DNA from: Asterias amurensis
Taxonomy: Eukaryota; Echinodermata; Asteroidea; Forcipulatida; Asteriidae
DNA: 64,000 nucleotides
Assembly (NCBI RefSeq): GCF_032118995.1
Contig: NC_092657.1
Span: 7,131,391-7,195,390, forward strand
Direction of reading: 5' to 3'
Under the pieces are notes generated by a model. It saw only the letters and a program-made list of their open reading frames with translations. It made no database searches and was not told the origin of the DNA. Below are positions 43,551 to 53,923 of the stretch, piece by piece (the stretch's first letter is position 1; each line of letters starts with the position of its first letter). A program made the position numbers and the translations under genes.

Positions 43551-43640
43551 ACTTCGCTGTGTTTTAATTGTATTTATTTATTTATTTATTTGTGTTTTAA
43601 TTGTATTTATTTATTTATTTATTTATTTGTTTATTTATTT
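43551..43640. repeat. (TTTA)n microsatellite
   Basis: Two runs of TTTATTTATTTA-type sequence, separated by a directly repeated GTGTTTTAATTGTATTTATT. Confidence 0.95.
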
Positions 43641-45300
43641 ATATTGTTTATGGGGCGAAATAGACAAGACACAATTCGTGATTTTTTTCGACTGGGGTGG
43701 GGTGGGAATGAACATTATAATGCGCCACCATTTGTCGATGCATGCACAGTGTCCCCCAAAACAAGATAATTATTGTGCATTATAATTTACACTTCGTATC
43801 TTTATAAAGAGCTATTTTTTAATTAAAATTGAGGCCCTCTATTTTAAACCACACTATAAGTTTGCATAACAATTTCCAATAAATCATGTCCTTGGTTGGG
43901 AAGATGCGCCCAGCTCTCCCTACTCTTATCTTGAACATGTTAAAAGTAAGCGCAGCCGGGTCATGGCCAATAATAAGCGGGGCAAAGTCGTAATGGAATC
44001 GCCATTATCGTACATCAAGCAGCGTAGTAGCATCGTGGTAAAATCTCCGTGGTCGTAAAAAACGCAGCACCGTCGGCAACCATTTCGAAGTAGAAAACCG
44101 CTTGGTCGGCAATGGTCTCGGTGTTATCGCCAGTAATCGTAGTGCAGTGGCAGCCAGTCAGAAACACTTTTTACGTAGAAGCAGGAAAGTTGGGCGCAGT
44201 CTTTAATTTGCCAAATATCGCTGGATTTTGACGGCGATCATACCCGACTTGATATTTGTTGAGATCGGGTTGATTGGCATGATCTTCGTAGGGTCGTAGT
44301 GTTGTGTAAACGGGGTATTAGATTGGTTGCATGTTGATGAGAAAGCTTAACCTACAAAATGTAGACATGAAAACACATAGAGAACACAAATGGTCCACAC
44401 AGTGTTGGAAATTGAACCAATATGTGGGTTTTACACACAACCGCACATTGACTGATGAGTGTTGAACAACAATTTCCATAACAAGTGTCAAGAAATTGTT
44501 TTGCAGTTTTTGCAAATGAAGGCGATAATTATTAATATACCTTGTGATGCTTTAATTAGGTGTTTTCTTTATTTTTCAAGTAAGAGGAAATTGCATTGTA
44601 CCGCACACCAAGCAGAAAACAATGTTACCGAATACGAGCTGACAAAGAAAATGGGCCAGGTCTATTGCTCTTTCCTAGTATAACAGACGAACCATACTTT
44701 TTAATTAATTACAGGAAAAATATTTACTATATCAATTCGGGCCCATTGCAAGCCCCGTTTATTGTTGTCTACTTCCGTCCCTCGTTCGCTATGTTTTTGT
44801 TTAGTTTCGGCTTTCAATAAAAATTACCTACGCTCACTTAACACAATTAGCCAAACAATCCAATTAGTTTCAGAATTTTAAACTGGGTGTTAACAATACT
44901 TACACGTGTTAAAGCAATTGAGGCGACGCGCCGTTAACCCAGCCTCCAGGTTCATGCATGACGCATCATTGTTTTGTTGTGCGTAGTTTGCTTTCGTAAG
45001 CTCAAACTCAGAAATATTGGCGAGCCAAGAAGCATTTTATCTCCATTACGACCCGTGACAAGCAATTGGTTCATGAACAGTTATCTGTAGCTGCAGAAAA
45101 AAACGTAGCATTTGACAAAGCCTCCAATGAAAACTGAATAGCATTTTTAATGGAATGCTGACGCTGTCTGTTTAAAACCAAATGACTAACCTACGCGACT
45201 CTTAATGGCAAGCATACTCGTATAATGTTGCCAGGGATAATTTAAAGTCATTGTAGCTGATGATGATTTATTTTCTCACTGCATAACCTGGAGTTACGGC
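43641..45300. other. Intergenic sequence between lectins 1 and 2
   Basis: No gene, RNA or transposon could be assigned. Presumably includes the promoter of lectin 2; the CCAAT block shared by lectins 1 and 3 was not found here. Confidence 0.35.
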
Positions 45301-45338
45301 TGCGAAACTTTATCTTCAAAGTGTTGGTAAGCATTGAT

Positions 45339-45851
45339 ATGTCGTCTCTAGTTTGCTTTATATTCTTGATGGCTTTGCTAGAAAGCTACTGTTTCAAAGT
45401 GGTTGCATCTCAATACCAGCAATGTTCTACTTTTATGAGTGACGACCCATCCTGTCCGGAGTCTTGGCATCAATGGGGAAACTCATGCTACAGGGTCATT
45501 GAGTCCAGAGTAAGCTTGTCGGAAGCTAGAGACAGGTGTAGACAATTGGGTGGTGTTCTGCCTGTACCAAGCTCAAGTCAAGAAGATGCGTTTATCTATA
45601 CTTTGATTCCCAAGGGAGAACTAGTATGGCTGGACTGTAATGATCTTGAGTTAGAGGGGAGATGGAAGTGCAAAGAGGGCAACGTGGAGGTCTCTTACAG
45701 AAACTGGGATACAGGGGAACCAAACAGGCATAACGAGCACTGTGCGGTTTATTCTGGAAAGGCAAGTCATAATGGATGGCATGATGTTGAATGCAACCGT
45801 CAAGAGATGGTGATCTGCAAAATGGCATTCAGACCTGTTCTTCACGTGTAA
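45339..45851 (+). CDS. Secreted C-type lectin, copy 2
   Basis: 170 residues from Met at 45339, which aligns with the starts of copies 1 and 3 (AGCATTGATATG context). An in-frame Met at 45321 would add six residues, and the residue numbers here use that longer form. Signal segment, then a lectin domain with C45-C56, C73-C166, C141-C158 and the extra C106-C117 pair (WLDCNDLELEGRWKC). EPN is at 133-135 and WHD (153-155) stands where WND is usual. It shares KVVASQ, SCPESWH.WG.SCYR and NVEVSYRNW with copy 1 and ends, like it, in LHV. Role inferred: secreted glycan recognition in immunity. Confidence 0.93.
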   Translation: MSSLVCFIFLMALLESYCFKVVASQYQQCSTFMSDDPSCPESWHQWGNSCYRVIESRVSLSEARDRCRQLGGVLPVPSSSQEDAFIYTLIPKGELVWLDCNDLELEGRWKCKEGNVEVSYRNWDTGEPNRHNEHCAVYSGKASHNGWHDVECNRQEMVICKMAFRPVLHV

Positions 45852-46229
45852 CACTAACAGTCACCATGGAGGTTACTCATGAAAAAATGTTGTGTAGACG
45901 CTGAAGTGCCAATCATTTTTTGATCATAAATCGACACTATTGGCTTTGGTGATATAGCTACATGACCTTCTAATCGACATCGTTCGACGAAAGTCCGTTC
46001 GTCTTGAATCAGCCTTAATGACTTTGACAGTGCTCTACTGCTACAACTCTAACTAATGATACACCGTTCTTGGATAGCGCTATCATACCATTGTGACGCT
46101 GCCGGGAGCGTTTCACTGCGCTCTATGCAAGGTATGCGGAGCTACACAAGTTTGTTTCCATTACGCATGGGCTAAAATAAGTGAAGTAGCGCTTGGAAAT
46201 CAACTATACAAGTCAGAACACACTGGAGT

Positions 46230-46390
46230 GAATTCCTTCCCTCAACGATACGTGTTCTGGACACACGGGACCAACCAGAGGACGAATCCTAAGTCAATGC
46301 TCAGAACTTAAGACCGGGACTCGAACCTATACACTCAGATACATCTAACAATGAGTCAAGTGCTCTTGACAGCTCGGCTATGACACACCG
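46230..46390 (-). mobile_element. tRNA-derived SINE (Leu/Ser-like head)
   Basis: On the minus strand TAGCCGAGCTGTCAAGAGC (A-box arm) and GGTTCGAGTCCCGGTC (B box) are tRNA-spaced with a long variable arm. The body has CTCTGGTTGGTCCCG. A related fragment is at 43340-43505. The acceptor stem is not convincing, so it is a SINE and not a tRNA gene. Confidence 0.68.
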
Positions 46391-46410
46391 CGTGTATCTG
46401 TATTAAAGTC

Positions 46411-46796
46411 TTAAAGGGAAGGTACACGTTTGGTAATTGTCAGAGACCAGTCTTCTCACCTGGTGTATTCCAACATAAAGCATCAAATATCAAGCCTGTG
46501 AAAACTTGGGCTCAATCGGTCATCGGAGTTGCGAAAAAAATTATGAAACAAAAAAACACACTTGTTAAACGAATTTGTGTGCTTTTTAGTTGGGAATAAA
46601 AGAATTCTTGCTAGAAGTCTTTTACTATTTTAGTGAGAAAATACCTCTTTCTCAAAAACTACACCACTTCAGATTTCTCACAATGTGGTTTACTATCAAC
46701 TGCTCCCCAATACTCGTTACCAAGTCAGTTGCTATGTTAATATTTGTTTTGAGTAATTACCAATCATGTATATCTTTCCTTTAAGCATCGTTTATT
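46411..46796. mobile_element. MITE family 1 variant (GGTACACGTTTGGT ends)
   Basis: TTAAAGGGAAGGTACACGTT at the left, TCATGTATATCTTTCCTTTA at the right. Otherwise a full-length family 1 layout. Confidence 0.82.
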
Positions 46797-48530
46797 ACAG
46801 CCTCAATTATTGTGAGGTACATTTTGGAAAAGCATTGACATTGGGCGACATTTTGAATGTCATAGAAAAAAAATCATCAAAACGTTTTCATGAGTGAAAC
46901 ATCAGCGTGGGCTGACTGTTAATACCGATAGACGGATGGGACTAGGAAGTGAAGGTATCGTGGAGATGGGCTACAGACCCCAGGTCCTCAAAGGAGTAAC
47001 TACATGAAAGCTCACGATTCGATGGTGAGTGATATTAAATAGACTACAGTAACTGAGAACCCGTTTTAAGCTGCACTACGCTTGAAATGGGACTTTATTA
47101 TCTCCAGGCGACTCAATGTAAAAACAAAACAAATCAAAGACACTGTAATGTCGATTCAGTGCAGCCGTATTGGCTTATATTTAAGACTTGGGGATTAATC
47201 CGACAGCTTGCGCGCAGAGTATGGCTGCAAAACCAATCATTTCAAACCAAATATCTTTAGAGTTACTAACGCCATTGTTAATTCTTTTTGATAAGTCACG
47301 TCGTCATAATCAAGCTAGGGTTGAAACAAAGACCACAAGGAAACAGGAGCAAATCTGATAATCAATTGGTGGTGTATTCACAAACTGTTTATTGATCAAC
47401 CGCAATAATATTAGATCACACTGTTTTACCATATCCGTTCGTGATCAAGAGATGGCATGCAACACAAGTGGGCCACCATTAGAGTATCTATTATTAAACT
47501 TTTGGAGTTATCCTTATCTCTGTGGCATCTGGGTAATTAGACTTGGGCACAAAGCGTAAAATGTCTGTCGACGGATAGTAGCGTTCTGACTCTCTCCACG
47601 ATTCCCGCGAAACTGCTGGCCCCGCGAGACTAAACTGCTCTCGTGGGAGCAGTGTTCGATCGCAGAAACCTGAACCATTACGCCACCACCACGACTCGAC
47701 TATCTCACCGCGATAGACCATTAACGACTTGTCCGCAAGAACTGTAAAATCTTACGTTGAAACACCGAGTTTTGACAAAATAAGAGGGTACCAGACTACT
47801 GCTCTGACGTTCGTTCTCTAAACCGTATTTCAAATGCACATATATATGTTGTTCATACACCGGGTTCGAGGTTGTCAAGCAGCTCCCTTAAATCAATGGT
47901 AGTCAATGTAGTCTGGGTACCAAGGTATCATGCACTAGTACATCGGTTGCTAGGCTGTCGTTGAATAGTCCATTGAGTAGTTACTTTGGTAGGTGACGTG
48001 TACAAGAGTTAAAATACACAACACCATGTGACACGCTATCGGCCAATCAACAGATAGAATCAAAGGAAGGGGTGTTATGTTACATATAGCGATACTGTAG
48101 GTGACGTCAGTCGTATAGATAGTTAAATGAAACAATAACCAATATTTATTAAAATCTCTGTTTTGAGTAATGTTTCAGCATACGGCGGGGTCTCAAAGAT
48201 TGTAAAAGTTGAAATCATGAAATGTAATACATTGGTGAAACTTCGATTAATGACCTTTATTAAACAAACAACGAGCACACCTCTCGTATTTTGAAATGGC
48301 TTTTGTGCTTCTTTTTTTTTAATCAGTGATTGAATCGGTTTGTTTATTTGTCATCTTTGTAAGTAGTTGCTGTAGCTATAAAGAACATTGTGAGTTGGTA
48401 TAAGGTGTTTGAATCAGTTCGTTGTCTAATTTAAAGAGACACCATACAGTTTGATTAACACTTAGAATGTCACTTTGCCGAAACTAGTTATGCACAGCAA
48501 TTGATATAAATATTTAAGTATTAAAGGCAG
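46797..48530. other. Unassigned intergenic sequence
   Basis: The minus strand has a 75-codon open frame at 47721-47494 (ends RFVPKSNYPDATEIRITPKV) that I do not recognise and cannot support as a gene. No other structure is seen. Confidence 0.3.
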
Positions 48531-48908
48531 TGGACACTATTGGTATGTGTCAAAGACTAGCCTTCACAGTTGGTGTATCTCAACATATGCATAAAATAAC
48601 TAACCTGTAAAGATTTAAGCTCAATCGGTCATCAAAGTTGCGAGATAATAATGAAAGAAGAAAACACTCTAGTCACACTGAGTTGTGTGCGTTTAAGATG
48701 GTCGATTTCGAGACCTCAAGTTCTAAACTTGAGGTCTCAAAATCAAATTCGTGGAAAATAACTTTTATCTCGAAAACTACTCCACTTCAGAGGGAGCCGT
48801 TTCCCACAATGTTTTATACTACCAACCTCTCCCCATTACTCTTTACCAAGTGAGGTTTAATGCTAATAATTATTTTGAGTAATTACCAATAGTGTCCACT
48901 GCCTTTAA
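48531..48908. mobile_element. MITE family 1 copy G, well preserved
   Basis: Ends TTAAAGGCAGTGGACACTAT and ATAGTGTCCACTGCCTTTAA. The central palindrome is GAGACCTCAAGTTCTAAACT followed by TGAGGTCTC. About 378 bp and the best-kept copy in the window. Confidence 0.92.
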
Positions 48909-49027
48909 GCATTACCTGTTGAATAAAATAGTTAAACGATTAAGAATGCTGGACGAAAGAAATGTGAAATTCACAGCTCGGCCTTTGTCTAATTCCATGT
49001 ACAAATTGATACTAAGGTTTAAAAAAA

Positions 49028-49261
49028 ACACTCTAAAAACTTCCGGGTCAGAAATTGACCCGGATTTTGGTCCAGGGGGCCAGACCCATTTATGGTGTCA
49101 ATGTGTCCCGGAACATTTCCGCTTTCAACCAAATTTCTGGTCACATTGACACGGATTCCGACCCATATTGACACGGATTTTGGGTAAAACAGACTCAGAA
49201 ATGGGTCTGGACCCCTGGAACACAAATCCGGGTCAATTATGACCCAGGGGTTTTCAGAGTG
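49028..49261. mobile_element. Fold-back MITE with CACTCTRAAAA ends, rich in GGTCA/TGACC
   Basis: Left CACTCTAAAAACTTCCGGGT, right GACCCAGGGGTTTTCAGAGTG. Arms of about 60 bp pair (GGGCCAGACCCATTT with AAATGGGTCTGGACCC). Confidence 0.85.
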
Positions 49262-49432
49262 TAAAATCTTTCAAGAAACCAGACTCGGTCCACACCCTCC
49301 CATTAGTTAACTTATTAAAAACTTATAGTTAGGTCTCAGAAAGAACCTGACTCATTTCTAAACCAAACTGACCCAAAATCGACTGCACTGTGATGAAGTC
49401 TCTGGGAATGGATGTAGAAAGATCAGGCGCTT

Positions 49433-49525
49433 CAAGCCATTATACACTTTCGGAACAGAAAAAAAAGTTCACAGATTTACAAATAACTTACAGGGTTTAC
49501 AGAAGGTAATGGTGAAAGACTTCTA
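49433..49525. mobile_element. MITE family 2 left-end fragment
   Basis: CAAGCCATTATACACTTTCG to GGTGAAAGACTTCT, then an AAT-rich tract. The rest of the element is missing. Confidence 0.8.
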
Positions 49526-49702
49526 ATAATAATAATATGTTAATGCATTTTTCTGGTAGTACATTTTAATTAACCATGCTGTTATTACATTAATACGTGT
49601 GACAGTCTATATAAACCTTGACATGTGGCATGTGTATTATAGTCCGTGATACATAATTATACAGTCTAGCATATTTTTTTTCCAATTAATTGGTTAAATT
49701 TG

Positions 49703-50074
49703 TTAAAGCCATTATACACTTTCGGAACAGAAAAAAGAAAAAAAAAATCACAGATTTACAAATTACTTAGAGGGCTTACAGAAGGAAATGGTGAAAGACT
49801 TCTCTTGAAATATTATTCCATTAAATGCTTTACTTTTCGAGAAAACATTAAAACAATTATCAATTATCGTTGTCGAGAATTACGGATTTATTTTAAACAC
49901 ATGTCATGCAAAACGTGCAGAAACAAGGGTGGGTTTTCCCCGTTGTTTGCTCCCGACTCCGATGATCGATTGAGCCTAAATTTTCACAGGTTTGTTATTT
50001 TTTATATCAGTTGTGATACACGAAGTGTGGGCCTTTGGACAATACTGTTTATTGAAAGTGTCCAGTGGCTTTAA
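49703..50074. mobile_element. MITE family 2 copy
   Basis: TTAAAGCCATTATACACTTT at the left and GAAAGTGTCCAGTGGCTTTA at the right, about 370 bp, non-coding. Confidence 0.88.
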
Positions 50075-50129
50075 TTGATAATTACCTACTACTAAAGGAT
50101 TTCTGAAAAAAAAATGAACAATTAAATAC

Positions 50130-50325
50130 CTTAATGTCACTGGAAACTATGGGTAACTATTCGAAACAAATTGTTAGCATAAAAACTCGAGACCTCAGCT
50201 GAGGTCACGAAGTCAAGCATCTGAAAGCACCTTGTGCGACAAGGGTGTTTTTTCGTCCATTACTCTCTCAAAACCTCGACGACCATTGAGTTCAAATTTC
50301 ACAGGTTTGTCGCGCTATGGAAATC
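50130..50325. mobile_element. MITE family 1 fragment
   Basis: TAATGTCACTGGAAACTATG at the left end and TTCAAATTTCACAGGTTTGT inside. The right end is lost. Confidence 0.65.
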
Positions 50326-50480
50326 CTGCGCCCGATCCTAAGACTGAGGCATAGAGTTATATACTACTCTATGGTCTGAGACCATATTGTTAATATATAT
50401 AGCTTTATGTCTGAGACCTAAAAACGGTGTCTTTTTAATGATCGCGCGTCAAGATTATCGGCCGACTTTAACTCGGCCTT

Positions 50481-51300
50481 TATGCTACTCTCACACTTAG
50501 GAACATGAAAATTTGAAATTCGCGATGAATTCGCCCAAAACTTGCGGTTGGAAAGTAAATATGTTCTCGGTCGTCCCTCAACCTCTCTTTACTAATATCT
50601 TAAGCATGATACGCAAGCTTTACAAACAGTACCATGGCTTACCAATGATACCGAAGGAGATGGAGATTTACAGTCTTCTCAAAATTTGCTAAAACTTAGA
50701 AAGCGCTTCGTATTGCTGCTCCCACAGAGTGGCGCATGTTATTACGAAGATGAATTTTTGAATTTCGCGTTGAATTCCAAAATGGTGGTTGGATGGTGAA
50801 TATTGTCATCTTGATCTCACCCCTCAATCGTCCTCGGTCGGCCCTCTCCTTACCAATATCTTACGAATATATTACGAATACTTACCAACGCTTGCCAATG
50901 CCTTTACGACCGTTGGCAACGCTTACGCACGCTTTACAAATGCTTACGAAAATCGACGGCGAATGACCGTCTTCGAAAGATTCGCTGAAACTTAGAAACC
51001 GGTTTCTAAATATTGACCGATTTTATTTAGGAGGTGGGGAATAGTTTGTGATTGTTCCGTATTTGTTACCAACGCTTACGAAGACACGGCGAATAGTTTT
51101 GCGAAGTTTGAGCGATTGTCAAATATCTCCTTTCGATAGCATAATGCTAGCATATTCGCCGTGAGAGAAGCATATATTGACCTATCTTCGTAAGGAGGTG
51201 GAGATGACTTTTTAACATACCGAATTTGTTACCAACGCTTACGGAAATCCGTTCGTAAGCACATTCGCTAGCATATTCTCCCTCGTGTGAGAGTAGCATA
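50481..51300. mobile_element. MITE family 4 (TATGCTACTCTCACAC ends), complete copy
   Basis: TATGCTACTCTCACACTTAG and TCGTGTGAGAGTAGCATA bound about 820 bp. Subterminal words (TTACCAACGCTTACGAA, GGCGAAT) recur many times in both orientations. Related pieces fill intron 1 of the left fibrinogen gene. Confidence 0.85.
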
Positions 51301-52639
51301 ACACGATCAGCATAAATTATGGTCATCATTAGTATTAAGTATGCGTGTCTTATATGTTCTAGCTTTTGGTATAAACTGCAAGGGTATGGGGTAATGGGGG
51401 CAATACAAGTTACAGTGTCTTTGTGAAATCGTTTATACACTTGTCTGTGTTTTTTCCATTTCTAACTATTTTGTCGATCCAATCCATATTTTTCAGTTTC
51501 GCACGGGTCCCGCTAGAAGTTGTACTTTTCCAGTCCCTTTTGTACCCCATTTCGTTTATTTTATGATCAGTTTATTATTTTCCATGATCCCGTATCGATT
51601 ATGAGTCATTTTAAATTTATTTCCCGAAGGCCTGTTATATCTCTGGCACCGTATTTGTTTTTTGCCGTACCCCGTCCCCTGTCCCACCTTGTGCCCCTGC
51701 CCTCTCCCGTCCCATATCTAATCCGCGCCTCGAGCTCGGTGTTCCTTCGTCCCTGCAAGCCCGTGCGATTGCATTGTTCTTTGCTTCCCGCTGTTTGCCC
51801 ATAACTCATGTTTTCCAATTTAGTGCGGTTTAAAGCACTTAATCTTTGCTTACGGTAAGCAGAGCCTTGAAATTTCGGGGTACCCGTCCGTCTGTAGGAC
51901 CCGCCAGGCGCCCTTTGTGATGATGTCAGAGTCAAAGTGCGAGCGTTTAGTAACTTCGGTGGGGGGGGGGGGGGGGGGTACCCCTGGGTTGTCAAGGGGT
52001 CTTCATTGTTTTATTACCGCCAAACGCCCATTGTGACGTTACAGTCACAGCGCGAGCGGCCAGTAACTTCGCGCGTACAAACAGTATGCAAGCAAAGAAC
52101 AATGCACGGGATCACTACGCCATACGGGGACATACGGGGAACGGCACGGCCGGGGAAAACAAAAAGGGAATAACGATGACAAGGGAGACAAATTATGAAC
52201 TGAAATTGGGAAAGATCCACTAGGGACGACCCGCATAAAGCTGGAAAACATTACTTATTGACAAATAAGGCAAGCAAAGAACAATGCCAAACACATGATC
52301 ACCGCTTGTCTTAGGTGAGTTAGGGGGTAAAAGACGCGGAAACTGCATGAAAGTCGCTAAATTGCGTTACATCAGCAAATTAGGTATTTTGTCAGAACTC
52401 CAGTATTTTACTCTCTGCTTAATTTTGAAAATTTGTCAAGAATGTAGTACATCCTTGTATCATGTAGCCATGTCAGGGAAATTGCATAGATTGTTGAGGA
52501 AGACATTCAATTCCCATAAAAAAAGTGAAAATGAAATAGATTTTCTCTTGTCTTGGTGCACAAAATTAGGCTCAAGTACACCGCAGCAATGGCGCGCCGC
52601 ACCCAGCACTTGCGGATTGGTGTATAGTTTTGAAACCAT
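51301..52639. other. Unassigned intergenic sequence
   Basis: Contains an 18-base G-run at 51961-51978 and two similar GC-richer blocks around it. No gene is recognised. Confidence 0.35.
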
Positions 52640-53640
52640 GGTGCCGCCTCGTCGGGTTTCTCTCGTGGTAGTGTGTCTCTTTCACGGGGAAGTCCTTCTG
52701 ATTACTCACGAGGCGGTGTTTCTCTTTCACTTGGAAGAAGTTTCTCTTTCATGTGGCAGTGTTTCTCTTTGGCGTGGTGGTATTTCTCTTATACATAGTG
52801 GTAGTGTTTTTCTTTCACAGTGGTAGTGTTTCTCTTTCACAGCGGAAGTGTTTTTCTTTCACAGTGGTAGTGTTTCTCTTTTATAGTGGTAGTGTTTCTC
52901 TTTTATAGTGGTAGTGTTTTTCTTTCACAGTGGTAGTGTTTCTCTTTTACAGCGGTAGTGTTTCTCTTTCACAGTGGTAGTGTTTCTCTTTTATAGTGCT
53001 AGTGTTTCTCCTTTATAGTGGTAGTGTTTTTCTTTCACAGTGGTAGTGTTTCTCTTTTACAGCAGTAGTGTTTCTCTTTCACAGTGGTAGTGTTTCTCTT
53101 TCATAGTGGTAGTGTTTCTCTTTCATAGTGGTAGTGTTTTTCTTTCACAGTGGTCGTGTTCCTCTCTTTAACAGTGTTTCTCTTTGACAGTGGTGGTGTT
53201 TCTCTTTCACAGTGGTAGTGTCTCTCTTTCACAGTGGTAGTGTCTCTTTCACAGTGGTCGTGTTTCTCTTTCACAGTGTTTCTCTTTGACAGTGGTGGTG
53301 TTTCTCTTTGACAGTGGTAGTGTCTCTCTTTCACATTGGTAGTGTGTCTCTTTCACAGTGGTGGTGTTTCTTGTTCACAGTGGTGGTGTTTCCCTTTCAC
53401 AGTGGTGGTGTTTCTCTTTCACGGTGGTGGTGTTTTTCTTTCACAGTGGTGGTGTTTCTCTTTCACGGTGGTGGTGTTTTCTTTCACGGTGGTAGTGTTT
53501 CTTTTTCACAGATGTGGTGTTTCTGTTGCACAGTGGTGGTGTTTCTGTTGCACAGTGGTGGTGTTTCTTTTTCACAGTGGGGATGTTTCTGTTGCACAGT
53601 GGCGGTGTTTCTCGTTCACAGTGGTGGTGTTTCTCAATTA
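52640..53640. repeat. 22-bp satellite (GTGGTAGTGTTTCTCTTTCACA unit)
   Basis: About 40 copies of a 22-bp unit, GTAGTGTTTCTCTTTCAC plus four variable bases, more regular after 52790. The unit keeps long frames open on both strands. These are read as repeat artefacts, not genes. Confidence 0.95.
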
Positions 53641-53805
53641 CAATGGTGGTATTTCCCGTTATAACGCGGTGGTGTTTCCCGTTATGACGTGGTGGTATTT
53701 CCCGTTATAACGTGGTGGTATTTCCCGTTATAACGTGGTGGTATTTCCCGTTTTAACGTGGTGGTATTTCCCGTTATAACGTGGTGGTATTTCCCGTTAT
53801 AACTG
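53641..53805. repeat. 23-bp satellite (GGTGGTATTTCCCGTTATAACGT unit)
   Basis: Seven copies at an exact 23-bp step, continuing the 22-bp array. The TTTCTCTTTCACA half of the unit has been replaced by TTTCCCGTTATAACG. Confidence 0.95.
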
Positions 53806-53917
53806 AAACCACATTTTTGATATCAAAACTGAGTCCTACAAACAACATCTGAAGAGATGTGTTGCTGTTGTTTGTAAGGCATAATTTTGTGTTACGATAT
53901 ACGTTTAAGATAAAAAG

Positions 53918-53923
53918 TTTATT
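53918..53923 (-). terminator. Poly(A) signal overlapping the GPCR stop codon
   Basis: The minus strand reads TCCTAATAAACTTTTT. The TAA stop (53924-53922) shares two bases with AATAAA. A second TAA follows in frame. If used, the 3' UTR would be only tens of bases long. Confidence 0.55.

Noticed and set aside
46300-46390. tRNA-Leu/Ser gene on the minus strand
   Set aside because: The A and B boxes are good but the acceptor stem is poor, and a related piece with the same body occurs at 43340-43505, so it is a SINE.
47494-47721. 75-codon minus-strand protein
   Set aside because: No recognised family and no neighbouring exon; left unassigned.
51520-52251. Overlapping open frames of 68-129 codons on both strands
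   Set aside because: Shadows of GC-richer sequence with a G-run; no domain, no start or splice evidence.
53101-53710. Open frames of over 100 codons with repeated VVFLFHSGGVS or ERETPPLSKRNT
   Set aside because: Periodic translations of the 22-bp satellite in several frames and both strands; no start context, no domain.
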